Shown: positions 1 to 6,582 of the stretch, piece by piece | How the letters are laid out: the number at the start of each line of letters is the position of its first letter | Position numbering within the stretch: position 1 is the stretch's first letter | Assembly: GCA_025455895.1 (NCBI GenBank) | Contig: JALOLQ010000043.1 | Location: forward strand, 1-8,892 | DNA length: 8,892 nucleotides | Source of the DNA: Solirubrobacteraceae bacterium | GTDB lineage: Bacteria; Actinomycetota; Thermoleophilia; Solirubrobacterales; Solirubrobacteraceae | Direction: 5' to 3' | The notes under the pieces: model-generated | Seen by the model: only the letters and a program-made list of their open reading frames with translations | What the model was told of the DNA's origin: nothing | The model's database searches: none | Program-made: the position numbers and the translations under genes

Positions 1-161
1 GTGACCTTCTGGTTGTCCTTCATCTCGGACACGGTCTCGGTCGGCACGACGATCTGCCGGACGGCACGGGCCTGGCCCATGGACAGGATCCGGTGCTCGA
101 GGTTCTGCTTGACCTTCTTCTCGTGCCCGGACTTGGTGTTGACGACGTACCAGCGATACAT
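1..161 (-). CDS. nusG: Transcription antitermination factor NusG, N-terminal part (runs off the left edge)
   Basis: Only the first 53 codons are present. They begin MYRWYVVNTKSGHEKKVKQN and continue through QIVVPTETVSEM, the signature of the NusG N-terminal (NGN) domain. This domain binds the RNA polymerase clamp and helps elongation and Rho-dependent termination. The KOW domain that contacts S10 or Rho lies outside the window. The ATG at 161 is chosen because the first beta strand (WYVVNT) normally begins a few residues from the start. The stop of secE lies 11 bases upstream, and a GAGG sits just before the start. The gene is the third of an rpmG-secE-nusG operon, a very conserved order. Identification is by motif and context and is firm. 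Confidence 0.96.
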   Translation of the reverse strand, partial: MYRWYVVNTKSGHEKKVKQNLEHRILSMGQARAVRQIVVPTETVSEMKDNQKV

Positions 162-172
162 GGCCTCGTGCC

Positions 173-763
173 TCAGATGATGAAGTCGACGATCTCCTGG
201 GCGACCGCGTCGGCCAGGCCCAGGAACAGGCCCGCGACGACGACGAAGCCCAGGACGACCGCGGTCGCCTGTCCGACCTGCCGGCGGTCCGGCCACTGCA
301 CGCGCTGCAGCTCGGCCCACGAGGCCCTGAGGAACGCGATCATGCGCGAGAAGAGGCCGCCCTCGGTCGCCTGCGTCGCCGACGGCTTGCCGGCGCGCTC
401 GCGCTTGCGCTTGGCGACCTCCTCGTCGAGGTCCTCCTCGAGCTCCTCGGTGCGCTCGGTGTCGCCCTCCTCGAAGGACTCCTCGACCTCGTCGAGACGG
501 TCCTCGAGCTCGGCGAACTCGGCGTCGCTCAGGTCCTCGGGATGCTCGACGCCGGGGACGGCGTCGGTCGCGCCCTCCGGTGCCACCTCGCCGTCGGCGC
601 CGGCGACGATCTGCGCATCGGCGAGATCCGACTCGCCCACGTGCTCGACCGAGCCCGGGACGTCCTCGCGGATCGGCTTGCTCTCGCCGGGCGCATGCGG
701 CTGCCCGCCCGCCTTCTCCTGGCGGGCCTTGCGCTGCTTCGCCCGCTGTCGGTCACGCGCCAC
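173..763 (-). CDS. secE: Preprotein translocase subunit SecE with long charged N-terminal extension
   Basis: This is the SecE subunit of the SecYEG channel, which clamps SecY in the cytoplasmic membrane. The SecE core is residues about 138-196: an amphipathic segment (FLRASWAELQRVQWPDRRQV), then one membrane helix at about 166-187. The core is normal for a single-helix bacterial SecE, but the protein has 196 residues because about 135 residues precede it. The extension has a basic head (residues 1-18, Arg/Lys/Gln rich), a neutral middle and a strongly acidic, probably helical stretch at about 73-116. The start is GTG at 763, 13 bases after the rpmG stop; the basic head resembles SecE proteins I recall from Thermoleophilia, which supports this start. 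No tRNA-Trp gene lies between rpmG and secE, unlike in some bacteria. The core assignment is firm; the role of the extension is unknown. Confidence 0.95.
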   Translation of the reverse strand: MARDRQRAKQRKARQEKAGGQPHAPGESKPIREDVPGSVEHVGESDLADAQIVAGADGEVAPEGATDAVPGVEHPEDLSDAEFAELEDRLDEVEESFEEGDTERTEELEEDLDEEVAKRKRERAGKPSATQATEGGLFSRMIAFLRASWAELQRVQWPDRRQVGQATAVVLGFVVVAGLFLGLADAVAQEIVDFII

Positions 764-776
764 GGCCGGTCACCCG

Positions 777-941
777 CTAGCGGGTCTCCTTGTGGCTCGT
801 GTGCGTCCGGCACCAGCGGCAGTACTTGCTCAGCGTGATGCGGTCGGGCGTGTTGCGCTTGCTCTTGTTGGTCTGGTAGTTGCGGCGCTTGCAGTCCTCG
901 CAGGCGAGGGTCACAGCGATCCGCACGTCTCCGCGGGCCAT
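777..941 (-). CDS. rpmG: 50S ribosomal protein L33, zinc-binding (C+) type
   Basis: The 54-residue product begins MARGDVRIAVTLACEDCKRR and ends CRWCRTHTSHKETR. It matches ribosomal protein L33, a small protein of the large subunit near the E site. Two CxxC pairs (Cys14/Cys17 and Cys41/Cys44) form the zinc ribbon, so this is the zinc-dependent form. Many actinobacteria also carry a zinc-free paralogue elsewhere that is induced under zinc limitation. The ATG at 941 is preceded by GGAG about 7 bases upstream. A longer open frame exists upstream, but it is an antisense shadow of the transglutaminase gene. rpmG is the first gene of the rpmG-secE-nusG group. Confidence 0.96.
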   Translation of the reverse strand: MARGDVRIAVTLACEDCKRRNYQTNKSKRNTPDRITLSKYCRWCRTHTSHKETR

Positions 942-989
942 GGCTGACTCCGGTCGAGAGGTCGACGTCGCCGACGCGCTTCGGGGCAG

Positions 990-1015
990 AAAAACGACCC
1001 GCCCCGGGCGAGTCG
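990..1015 (-). terminator. Rho-independent-type hairpin with T tract between the transglutaminase gene and rpmG
   Basis: On the minus strand the halves 1015-1008 (CGACTCGC) and 1002-995 (GCGGGTCG) form an 8-bp stem with one G-T pair and a 5-base loop, followed directly by five T (994-990). It lies 37 bases after the stop of the upstream transglutaminase gene, so it most simply ends the amidoligase operon and insulates rpmG. Its start falls where a transcript from the candidate -10 at 1023-1028 would begin, so it may also cap the rpmG leader. Confidence 0.7.
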
Positions 1016-1022
1016 AAGCAGC

Positions 1023-1028
1023 AGTGTA
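1023..1028 (-). promoter_or_regulatory. Candidate -10 box for the rpmG-secE-nusG operon
   Basis: The minus strand reads TACACT, a fair sigma-70 -10 hexamer and nearly the only AT-leaning element in the spacer. No convincing -35 lies 16-19 bases upstream. The predicted start is near 1015-1016, giving a leader of about 75 bases that opens with the hairpin at 1015-995. This is inferred from sequence only. Confidence 0.4.
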
Positions 1029-1051
1029 GCGCGGTTCGCCGAGCGCCGGTA

Positions 1052-1927
1052 TCAGGCCCGCGCGCCGCTCTGCGGGTCGAGCCGCGACATCGTCACCGCG
1101 GCGTGCAGATCGGACGCGTCGGGCCCGCGGTAGACGCCCTTGACCGGGGGCACGTCCGCGTAGAAGCGCCCGTGCCCGATCTTCACGTGGGTCTCGCCGG
1201 CCAGGCGCCGGTTCGTCGGGTCGGCGCCCACCCAGACCGGCTCGCCGCGGCCGTCGGTGCCCGGCACGAGCGCCTCGAGCCACGCGTGGGTGTCGACCTC
1301 CAGCGAGTCGGCGCCGCCGTCCTCGGGCGCCGCCCACAGGTACCCCGAGACGTACCGCGCGGCGATCCCCTGGCGGCGCAGCAGCACGAGCGCGAGGTGC
1401 ACGAAGTCCTGGCAGACCCCGGCGCCGACCTCGAGCAGGTGCTCGACCGTGGAGTGGGTGTGCGTCGCGCCGCGGCGGTACTCGAAGCGGTCGGGCACGA
1501 GCTCGCACAGCAGCCGCAGGGTCGCGAGCGGCGTCGTCGCGCGCATCGCGCGCTCGAGATCGGCGAGCGCGTCGCCCAGGCCCTCGTCGTGCCAGGGCAG
1601 CAGGTACTCGCCGGCGGCCTCGGCGTAGCCCGGTGCGGCGACCGCGTTCCACGGGCCGTCGGGCGGCGCGCCGGGGTCCGAGGTGACCACGCGCGCGCGC
1701 ACGTCGATCGTCAGGTGGTCGTGCGCCGCCGGAACGCCGAACTCGAGCACCTCGGTCCCGAAGTAGTCGATGTGGCGGCTGACCCGCGTCTCGGGATCGA
1801 TCCGCACGTGGAACTCGTCGCAGCGCTGGGTCGAGGTGGTCGCCGGGCGCACGCGCAGCGCGTTGAGGTTGTCGCTGACGGGGCCGTCGTAGCGGTAGCC
1901 GGTCAGGTGGCGGATCGCGAAGTGCAT
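1052..1927 (-). CDS. Transglutaminase-like cysteine amidase/peptidase (COG1305), third gene of the ATP-grasp/alpha-E operon
   Basis: This 291-residue protein has a bacterial transglutaminase N-terminal beta domain (about 1-80, beginning MHFAIRHLTGYRYDGPVS, a typical opening) and a papain-like transglutaminase core (about 125-265). The catalytic triad is visible: Cys172 in GAGVCQDFVH, His214 in DTHAWLEA and Asp236 in GADPTNR. No signal peptide is seen, so it should act in the cytoplasm. Family members in this neighbourhood are predicted to cut or transfer amide bonds rather than cross-link proteins. The ATG at 1927 lies one base after the alpha-E stop, implying translational coupling. It is the last gene of the operon, with a terminator-like hairpin 37 bases downstream. 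The fold and active site are firm; the substrate is unknown. Confidence 0.92.
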   Translation of the reverse strand: MHFAIRHLTGYRYDGPVSDNLNALRVRPATTSTQRCDEFHVRIDPETRVSRHIDYFGTEVLEFGVPAAHDHLTIDVRARVVTSDPGAPPDGPWNAVAAPGYAEAAGEYLLPWHDEGLGDALADLERAMRATTPLATLRLLCELVPDRFEYRRGATHTHSTVEHLLEVGAGVCQDFVHLALVLLRRQGIAARYVSGYLWAAPEDGGADSLEVDTHAWLEALVPGTDGRGEPVWVGADPTNRRLAGETHVKIGHGRFYADVPPVKGVYRGPDASDLHAAVTMSRLDPQSGARA

Positions 1928-1928
1928 G

Positions 1929-2882
1929 TCAGATCTCGACGACGGTCGTGCGGCGGCCGGCCTGCGCCCCGGCGAAGTAGCGCTCGGCGATGTCCTGGTC
2001 GACCCGCGCGAGCTCCTGCTGGACCGCCTCGCAGGTCGCGCCGATCTCGGCCGCGTCCGGCAGCGTGCGGCGCTGGAAGTCGAGGTCGGCCGCGAGCCGG
2101 CTCAGGCGCAGGACCGGCTCGGAGTTGCGCGGGCTCGTGTCGGCGCCGTCGAGCGCGTCGTGCACGGAGTCCACGCATGCCGCCACGCTGTCGGGGTAGG
2201 CGCGCTCGAAGAGCAGGAAGCGCGCGACCGGACGCGCGTTCGGCGGCGCGGGGACCGCGCGGCGGTAGGCCTGGAAGCCGCCGACCGCCTGGAGCAGCGC
2301 GAGCGCCTGGCCGGAGGCCGCCGCGTCGTCGCCGGGCGGGAAGGCGATGCGCAGCATCCGCAGCACGAGGTCGGCCGCCTCCATGTAGCTGCCGGCGTCG
2401 AGGAACGCCTTCGCCTCGTCGCGCAGCATCGTGCGGTCGCTGAGGCCCCACACGAGCGCGACGCGCTCCTTCACGTACTGGCAGGCCAGGTAGGGCCCGG
2501 CCGGGGCCAGCCAGGCGGGCGTGTCGTCGCCGCGCAGCGAGAGCGCGGTGGTGTTGATCGCCTCCCACATGTCGGCGCTGATGACGTCGCGCACCGTGCG
2601 CGCGCCCTCGCGGGCACGCTCGACGCTTGCGCGCATCGAGGTCGGCGCCTGCGGGTCGAGCGTCAGCCGCTCGAGCGCCTCGGCGCGGTCCATGGCGCCC
2701 GCGTCGCCTCCGTCGCCGAGCATCGCGAGGAGCTCGCCCCAGCCGAGCACGACGCCCGGCGAGGCCTCGGTCGCGCCCTGGAGCTCGACCTGGAAGACGC
2801 CGTCCACCACGCGCGAGGTGATCTCCGCGCGGGTGAGGTTGCGGCCGAGCCAGTAGAGCTCGTGGGCGATCCGGGAGAGCAT
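1929..2882 (-). CDS. Alpha-E domain protein (COG2307 / DUF403 type)
   Basis: This 317-residue, mostly helical protein opens MLSRIAHELYWLGRNLTRAE, the hallmark of the alpha-E family, with a second conserved stretch at AINTTALSLRGDD (108-120). Length is normal for the family. Alpha-E proteins have no established reaction. They almost always sit beside a circularly permuted ATP-grasp protein, sometimes fused to it, and are thought to work with it in making an amide-linked product. The ATG at 2882 shares its A with the TGA of the upstream ATP-grasp gene. A strong GGAGG four bases before the ATG lies inside the last codons of that gene, so translation is coupled. The same frame stays open far upstream, but that part is antisense to other genes. 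The family assignment is firm; the biochemical role is inferred. Confidence 0.92.
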   Translation of the reverse strand: MLSRIAHELYWLGRNLTRAEITSRVVDGVFQVELQGATEASPGVVLGWGELLAMLGDGGDAGAMDRAEALERLTLDPQAPTSMRASVERAREGARTVRDVISADMWEAINTTALSLRGDDTPAWLAPAGPYLACQYVKERVALVWGLSDRTMLRDEAKAFLDAGSYMEAADLVLRMLRIAFPPGDDAAASGQALALLQAVGGFQAYRRAVPAPPNARPVARFLLFERAYPDSVAACVDSVHDALDGADTSPRNSEPVLRLSRLAADLDFQRRTLPDAAEIGATCEAVQQELARVDQDIAERYFAGAQAGRRTTVVEI

Positions 2883-4480
2883 CAGGCCTCCGCTGCCGCG
2901 TCCGGGCCCGCCGCCTGCTGCTGCTGCTGGGCCTGCCCCGACCAGCCGCCGTAGCGCAGGTCCGGCAGCGCCGGCGGGAGCGGGTCGGGCAGGCGCGCCT
3001 CGGCGCGGTCGTCGGGCTCGCCGTCCTCCAGCACCCAGGTGTCCTTCGAGCCGCCGCCCTGCGAGGAGTTGACGATCATCGAGCCGTCGCGCAGCGCCAC
3101 CCGGGTGAGCCCGCCGGGGACGATGTCGATCCGCTCGCCGAAGACGGCGAACGGGCGCAGGTCCACGTGCCGCGGAGCGAGGCGCCCGTCGTGGGTGGCC
3201 GTGGGCGCCGTCGAGAGGTGCACCACCTCCTGGGCGATCCAGCGCTCGGGCTCGGCCTCGATCCGGCGGGCGATGCGCTCGAGCTCCTCCTCGCTCGCCG
3301 ACGGGCCGATCGTCACCCCCTTGCCGCCGGACTCGCCGGTCGGCTTGACCACCAGCTCGCCGAGGCGCCCCAGGACGTGCTCGCGGACCTCCGGATCCCC
3401 GAGCAGGTAGGTCGCCACGTTCTGGAGCAGCGGCTCCTCGCCGAGGTAGTAGCGGATCATCTCGGGCACGTAGTGGTAGACGGCCTTGTCGTCGGCCACG
3501 CCGGTGCCGAAGGCGTTGGCGATCGCCACCGTCCCCGCGCGGTAGGCGCGCACGAGGCCCGGGACGCCGAGCAGCGAGTCCGGCCGGAACTCGAGCGGGT
3601 CGACGAAGTCGTCGTCGAGCCGGCGGTAGACCGCGTGGACGCGCTTGAGCCCCGCGGTGGTGCGCATGTAGAGGACCTCGTCGCGGACGACGAGGTCCGA
3701 GGCCTCGACGAGCTCGACGCCCATCTGCCGCGCGAGGACCGCGTGCTCGACGTAGGCCGAGTTCGCCGGGCCCGGCGTCCACACGACGACGGTCGCCTCG
3801 CTGTCCGCCGACGGTGCCACCGAGCGCAGCGCCGCGAGCAGCAGCTGCGGGTAGTGGTCCACCGGGCGCACGCGGTAGGCGGAGAAGAGATCGGGGACCA
3901 GGCGCGCCATCGCGCCGCGGTTCTCGAGCACGTACGAGACGCCGGAGGGCGTGCGCACGTTGTCCTCGAGCACGCGCCAGGTGCCGTCGGCGTCGCGGAC
4001 GAGGTCGCAGCCGGCGACGTGGCAGTAGACCCCGCCGGGCGGGCGGATCCCGTGGACGGCGCGCGCGAAGTGCGAGCGCCCCGCGATCAACGGCCACGGC
4101 ACGATCCCCTCGCGCACGATCTCGCGGCCGTGGTAGACGTCGTCGACGAAGTGGTTCAGCGCCCGGATCCGCTGGGCGAGGCCCTGCTTGAGCGTGCGCC
4201 ACTCCGCGCCGGTGAGGATCCGCGGCACGAGGTCGAGCGGGAACGGGCGCTCGCGCGTGGGGCCCTCCTCGCCGATCGTCTCGAAGGTGATGCCCTGCTG
4301 GAGGAAGATCGCGTCGCGTCGCCGGCCGGCGGCGACCAGTCCCTCGGGCCCGAGCCGGGCCAGCGCCTCGACGAGCGCCCGCGCCGGCGGGCGCGGGGTG
4401 CCGTCCTCGGCGAACAGCTCGTCGCGGAACGGCGCCCGGGGCGCGTAGCCCTCGGTGATCGGCGCGCTCTCGGGCGTCAT
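2882..4480 (-). CDS. Circularly permuted ATP-grasp amidoligase-like protein (COG2308)
   Basis: This 532-residue protein belongs to the circularly permuted ATP-grasp type 2 family, predicted to use ATP to join a carboxylate to an amine. Family marks appear in order: QQGITFETIGEEGPTRERPF (61-80); PPGGVYCHVAGCDLVRD (147-163); the acidic motif VLEDNVRTPSGVSYVLENR (170-188); GTGVADDKAVYHYVPEMIRYY (325-345, split by the family pattern of conserved Asp331 and Lys332); the glycine-rich nucleotide loop VVKPTGESGGKG (377-388); HVDLRPFAVFG (438-448); and IVNSSQGGGSKDTWVL (469-484). All expected catalytic regions are intact. An extra low-complexity tail, rich in Gln and Ala (516-532), follows the core. 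The ATG at 4480 is used because family similarity begins soon after it. This is the first gene of a three-gene operon with the alpha-E and transglutaminase genes. Substrate unknown. Confidence 0.93.
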   Translation of the reverse strand: MTPESAPITEGYAPRAPFRDELFAEDGTPRPPARALVEALARLGPEGLVAAGRRRDAIFLQQGITFETIGEEGPTRERPFPLDLVPRILTGAEWRTLKQGLAQRIRALNHFVDDVYHGREIVREGIVPWPLIAGRSHFARAVHGIRPPGGVYCHVAGCDLVRDADGTWRVLEDNVRTPSGVSYVLENRGAMARLVPDLFSAYRVRPVDHYPQLLLAALRSVAPSADSEATVVVWTPGPANSAYVEHAVLARQMGVELVEASDLVVRDEVLYMRTTAGLKRVHAVYRRLDDDFVDPLEFRPDSLLGVPGLVRAYRAGTVAIANAFGTGVADDKAVYHYVPEMIRYYLGEEPLLQNVATYLLGDPEVREHVLGRLGELVVKPTGESGGKGVTIGPSASEEELERIARRIEAEPERWIAQEVVHLSTAPTATHDGRLAPRHVDLRPFAVFGERIDIVPGGLTRVALRDGSMIVNSSQGGGSKDTWVLEDGEPDDRAEARLPDPLPPALPDLRYGGWSGQAQQQQQAAGPDAAAEA

Positions 4481-4528
4481 CGCGCCCCATTCTCGCGCTT
4501 CGCGGCAGGCCGCGGCCTTCGACGGCGG

Positions 4529-4547
4529 GCGAAACCGCGGGGTTCGC
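4529..4547. repeat. Imperfect palindrome in the divergent intergenic region
   Basis: GCGAA and TTCGC arms, with CC/GG inside them and one mismatch, surround a GCG centre. It lies between the divergent ATP-grasp (minus) and MFS (plus) genes, a natural place for an operator. In DNA this GC-rich a chance palindrome is quite possible. No convincing promoter for the ATP-grasp operon is seen in 4481-4592: a TTGACC on the minus strand (4589-4584) has no matching -10. Confidence 0.25.
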
Positions 4548-4580
4548 GGTTGGACGGTCGGTCGATCCAGGGGCGAGGGA

Positions 4581-4586
4581 TAGGGT
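4581..4586 (+). promoter_or_regulatory. -10 box giving a probable leaderless MFS transcript
   Basis: TAGGGT fits the TANNNT -10 pattern and ends six bases before the GTG start at 4593. Transcription would therefore begin at or next to the start codon. No Shine-Dalgarno sequence precedes the GTG, in line with leaderless expression, which is common in actinobacteria. The -35 region (about 4557-4563) is weak. Confidence 0.55.
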
Positions 4587-4592
4587 CAACCG

Positions 4593-5864
4593 GTGTCCGC
4601 GACGCTCGACCGGCTGCGCGCGGCCGGTGACGAGCGCCCGGCCCTGGTCGCGTTCCTCGGGGTCTTCGGCGCGACGCTGCTGTGCTTCCTGGCGATCGGC
4701 GCCGTGCTGCCGGTGCTGCCGCGGTACGTCACCGGGCCGATCGGCGCGGGCGACGTGGCGGTCGGCATCGTCGTCGGCGCGTTCGCGTTCAGCGCGATCG
4801 TCAGCCGCCCGCTCGGCGGCCGGCTGGCCGACGTGCACAGCCGCAAGGCCGTGCACCGCTGGGGCCTGGCCATCTGCATCCTCGGCGGCCTGCTGCTGTT
4901 CGTCCCCGCGGGCGTGCCGGGGCTGATCGTCGCGCGGCTCGTGGTCGGCTTCGGCGACGGCTGGGTCTTCACCGCGGGCGTCACCTGGGCCGTGGACCTC
5001 GCGCCGCCGGCGCGCCGCGGGCAGGCGATCGGGATCTTCGGCCTGGCGATCTGGGGCGGGATCACGATCGGGGCGGTGATCGGCGAGGCGCTGCTCTCGG
5101 TCGGCGGCTACGAGGCCGTGTGGGCGTTCGCCGCGCTGTCGCCCGCGGCCGGCCTGCTCGCGGCGCAGTGGATCCCGGCGGGGGTGCCGGTCGCGCAGGA
5201 CGCCGAGGTGGAGGTCGGAGCGGCCGAGGCGGGGGCTCCCGCGGTGGCGCTGCCGACGCAGGCCCCGGCGGCCGCGCCGCGCGGGCTGCGGCGCTTCGTC
5301 CCGGCCGCCGCCGTGCGCCCGGGCATCGCGCTCGCCCTGGCGAACGTCGGCTACGGGACGATGGCCGGGTTCGTCGTGCTGCTGCTCGACGAGCGCGGGC
5401 TGGGCGGCGGCGCGGCGGTGTTCACCGTGTTCGCCGCCGCCGTGGTCGGCACGCGCGTCGTCGTCGGGACGCTGCCCGACCGGCTCGGCGCGCGCCGCAC
5501 CGCGCTCGGGGCCGGGATCGTGCAGGCCGCCGGGCTGGCCGTCATCGGGGTCGCCGGCTCGCTGGCGGTCGCGGTGCTCGGCGCGGTGGTGATGGGCATG
5601 GGCATGTCGCTCGTCTTCCCGTCGCTGGCGCTGATGGTCGTCGAGCGGGTCGGCGAGGAGCGCCGCGGCGCGGCGATGGGCGCGTTCACCTCGTTCTTCG
5701 ACCTCGGCGTCGGCCTCGGCGCACCGCTCGCCGGGCTCGTGGCGACGCTGGCGGGGAACTACCAGGCGGCCTTCCTCGCCGGGGCCGCCTGCTGCCTGGC
5801 CGGCGCGCTGCTCGGGTTCGCCTCGAACCGCCCGCGCGCGGCCCGGCCGGCGGCGGCCCCGTAG
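4593..5864 (+). CDS. Major facilitator superfamily transporter, 12-helix drug-efflux-like
   Basis: This 423-residue integral membrane protein has two sets of six predicted helices, joined by a central cytoplasmic loop at about 200-235 that is rich in Ala, Pro and Glu. The first half has the MFS motif A between helices 2 and 3 (GGRLADVHSRKAVHRWG, 75-91), and the second half has its degenerate copy (GTLPDRLGARRT, 292-303). A Gly-rich helix 5 (IFGLAIWGGITIGAVIGEAL) follows RRGQAIG. This layout fits proton-driven efflux of small molecules. The substrate cannot be read from the sequence. The GTG at 4593 follows a TAGGGT -10 box. The gene is divergent from the ATP-grasp operon and 13 bases ahead of the amidotransferase-like gene, so the two plus-strand genes may be cotranscribed. 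A link with the divergent operon is possible but only inferred. Confidence 0.9.
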   Translation: MSATLDRLRAAGDERPALVAFLGVFGATLLCFLAIGAVLPVLPRYVTGPIGAGDVAVGIVVGAFAFSAIVSRPLGGRLADVHSRKAVHRWGLAICILGGLLLFVPAGVPGLIVARLVVGFGDGWVFTAGVTWAVDLAPPARRGQAIGIFGLAIWGGITIGAVIGEALLSVGGYEAVWAFAALSPAAGLLAAQWIPAGVPVAQDAEVEVGAAEAGAPAVALPTQAPAAAPRGLRRFVPAAAVRPGIALALANVGYGTMAGFVVLLLDERGLGGGAAVFTVFAAAVVGTRVVVGTLPDRLGARRTALGAGIVQAAGLAVIGVAGSLAVAVLGAVVMGMGMSLVFPSLALMVVERVGEERRGAAMGAFTSFFDLGVGLGAPLAGLVATLAGNYQAAFLAGAACCLAGALLGFASNRPRAARPAAAP

Positions 5865-5867
5865 GCT
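5862..5867 (+). promoter_or_regulatory. Possible -10 box for the amidotransferase-like gene
   Basis: TAGGCT overlaps the TAG stop of the MFS gene and ends ten bases before the ATG at 5878, which would give a leader of only a few bases. The 13-base spacer has no Shine-Dalgarno sequence, so either a second near-leaderless promoter or translational coupling to the MFS gene is likely. The constraint of the stop codon makes a chance match plausible. Confidence 0.3.
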
Positions 5868-5877
5868 GCCGCCCGGC

Positions 5878-6582
5878 ATGGCGCGGATCCTCGCGATCAC
5901 CCACCCCGGCGGCGGCACGAGCGGCGTCTTCCACGACGGCGCGGCGCGCGCGGGCGCGGCGCTCGAGGAGTGGTGCCCCGCGCACGCCCCCGAGCCGCCC
6001 GCGCCGCTGCACGCCTACGCGGCGCTGCTCGTGCTCGGCGGGGACCAGAACGTCGCCGAGCAGGACCGCTTCCCCTATCTCACCGGCGAGCTCGAGCTGC
6101 TCGCCGCGTGGCTCGAGTCGGGCCGGCCGGCGTTCGGGGTCTGCCTCGGCGCGCAGCTGATCGCCGCGGCCGGCGGCGGCGAGGTCGTCCGCGCACCCGA
6201 GCGCGAGCTGGGCTGGCTCGAGGTGGAGCTGCTGCCCGCCGGGCGCGAGGATCCGGTGCTCGGCTTCGGCGCGCCCGCCTTCACGGCGTTCCAGTGGCAC
6301 AGCTGGGCGGTGGAGCCGCCGCCCGGGGCGGTGGCGCTCGCGGCGAGCCCCGTCTGCCTGCAGGCCTTCCGCCTCGGTGCCGCGTGGGGCGTGCAGTACC
6401 ACCCGGAGGTCACCGCCGCGATCCTCGAGGACTGGATCGCCGACCTGCACGGCGAGGCCGGCGATCCGCTCACGCGCGAGCGTGACGCGGCGGCGATCCG
6501 GGCGGGGATGGCGCCGCACCTGGAGCGCTGGAACGCGTATGGGACCGAGCTGTTCCGGCGCTTCGCGGCGCGGCTGGGCTGA
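5878..6582 (+). CDS. Class I glutamine amidotransferase-like protein (GMP synthase GATase-like, stand-alone)
   Basis: This 234-residue protein has the triad of class I glutamine amidotransferases. The nucleophile elbow FGVCLGAQLIA carries Cys89, and VQYHPEVT carries His175 and Glu177. An early LVLGGDQNV (51-59) supplies the usual oxyanion strand. Length is normal for stand-alone GATase1 proteins. No synthetase domain is attached, so it may serve a separate partner, or hydrolyse gamma-glutamyl or similar amides on its own, as some relatives do. It is predicted to be cytoplasmic. The gene lies 13 bases after the MFS gene, and the last 113 bases are overlapped antisense by the convergent acyltransferase frame. 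The fold and triad are clear; the substrate is unknown. Confidence 0.9.
   Translation: MARILAITHPGGGTSGVFHDGAARAGAALEEWCPAHAPEPPAPLHAYAALLVLGGDQNVAEQDRFPYLTGELELLAAWLESGRPAFGVCLGAQLIAAAGGGEVVRAPERELGWLEVELLPAGREDPVLGFGAPAFTAFQWHSWAVEPPPGAVALAASPVCLQAFRLGAAWGVQYHPEVTAAILEDWIADLHGEAGDPLTRERDAAAIRAGMAPHLERWNAYGTELFRRFAARLG

Noticed and set aside
764..776. tRNA-Trp gene between rpmG and secE, as found in some bacteria
   Set aside because: The gap is only 13 bases, so no tRNA fits. No tRNA or rRNA gene was recognised elsewhere in the window.
1103..2443. Plus-strand open frame of about 446 codons opposite the transglutaminase and alpha-E genes
   Set aside because: No recognisable motif and strongly biased composition. 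The minus strand encodes catalytic-site-bearing proteins here.
2916..2931. Short CTG/CAG-type triplet run as a tandem repeat
   Set aside because: It is just the five-glutamine codon run in the ATP-grasp tail; too short to call a repeat element.
1929..5918. A single minus-strand open frame of about 1,330 codons spanning several genes
   Set aside because: Only its last 317 codons are a real protein (alpha-E). The rest is antisense to or out of frame with the ATP-grasp and MFS genes and is Arg/Ala/Pro/Gly rich, as expected in high-GC DNA.
4682..6160. Plus-strand open frame of about 492 codons overlapping the MFS gene
   Set aside because: Arg/Gly-rich frame with no membrane helices; the MFS frame has clear motif A and twelve helices.
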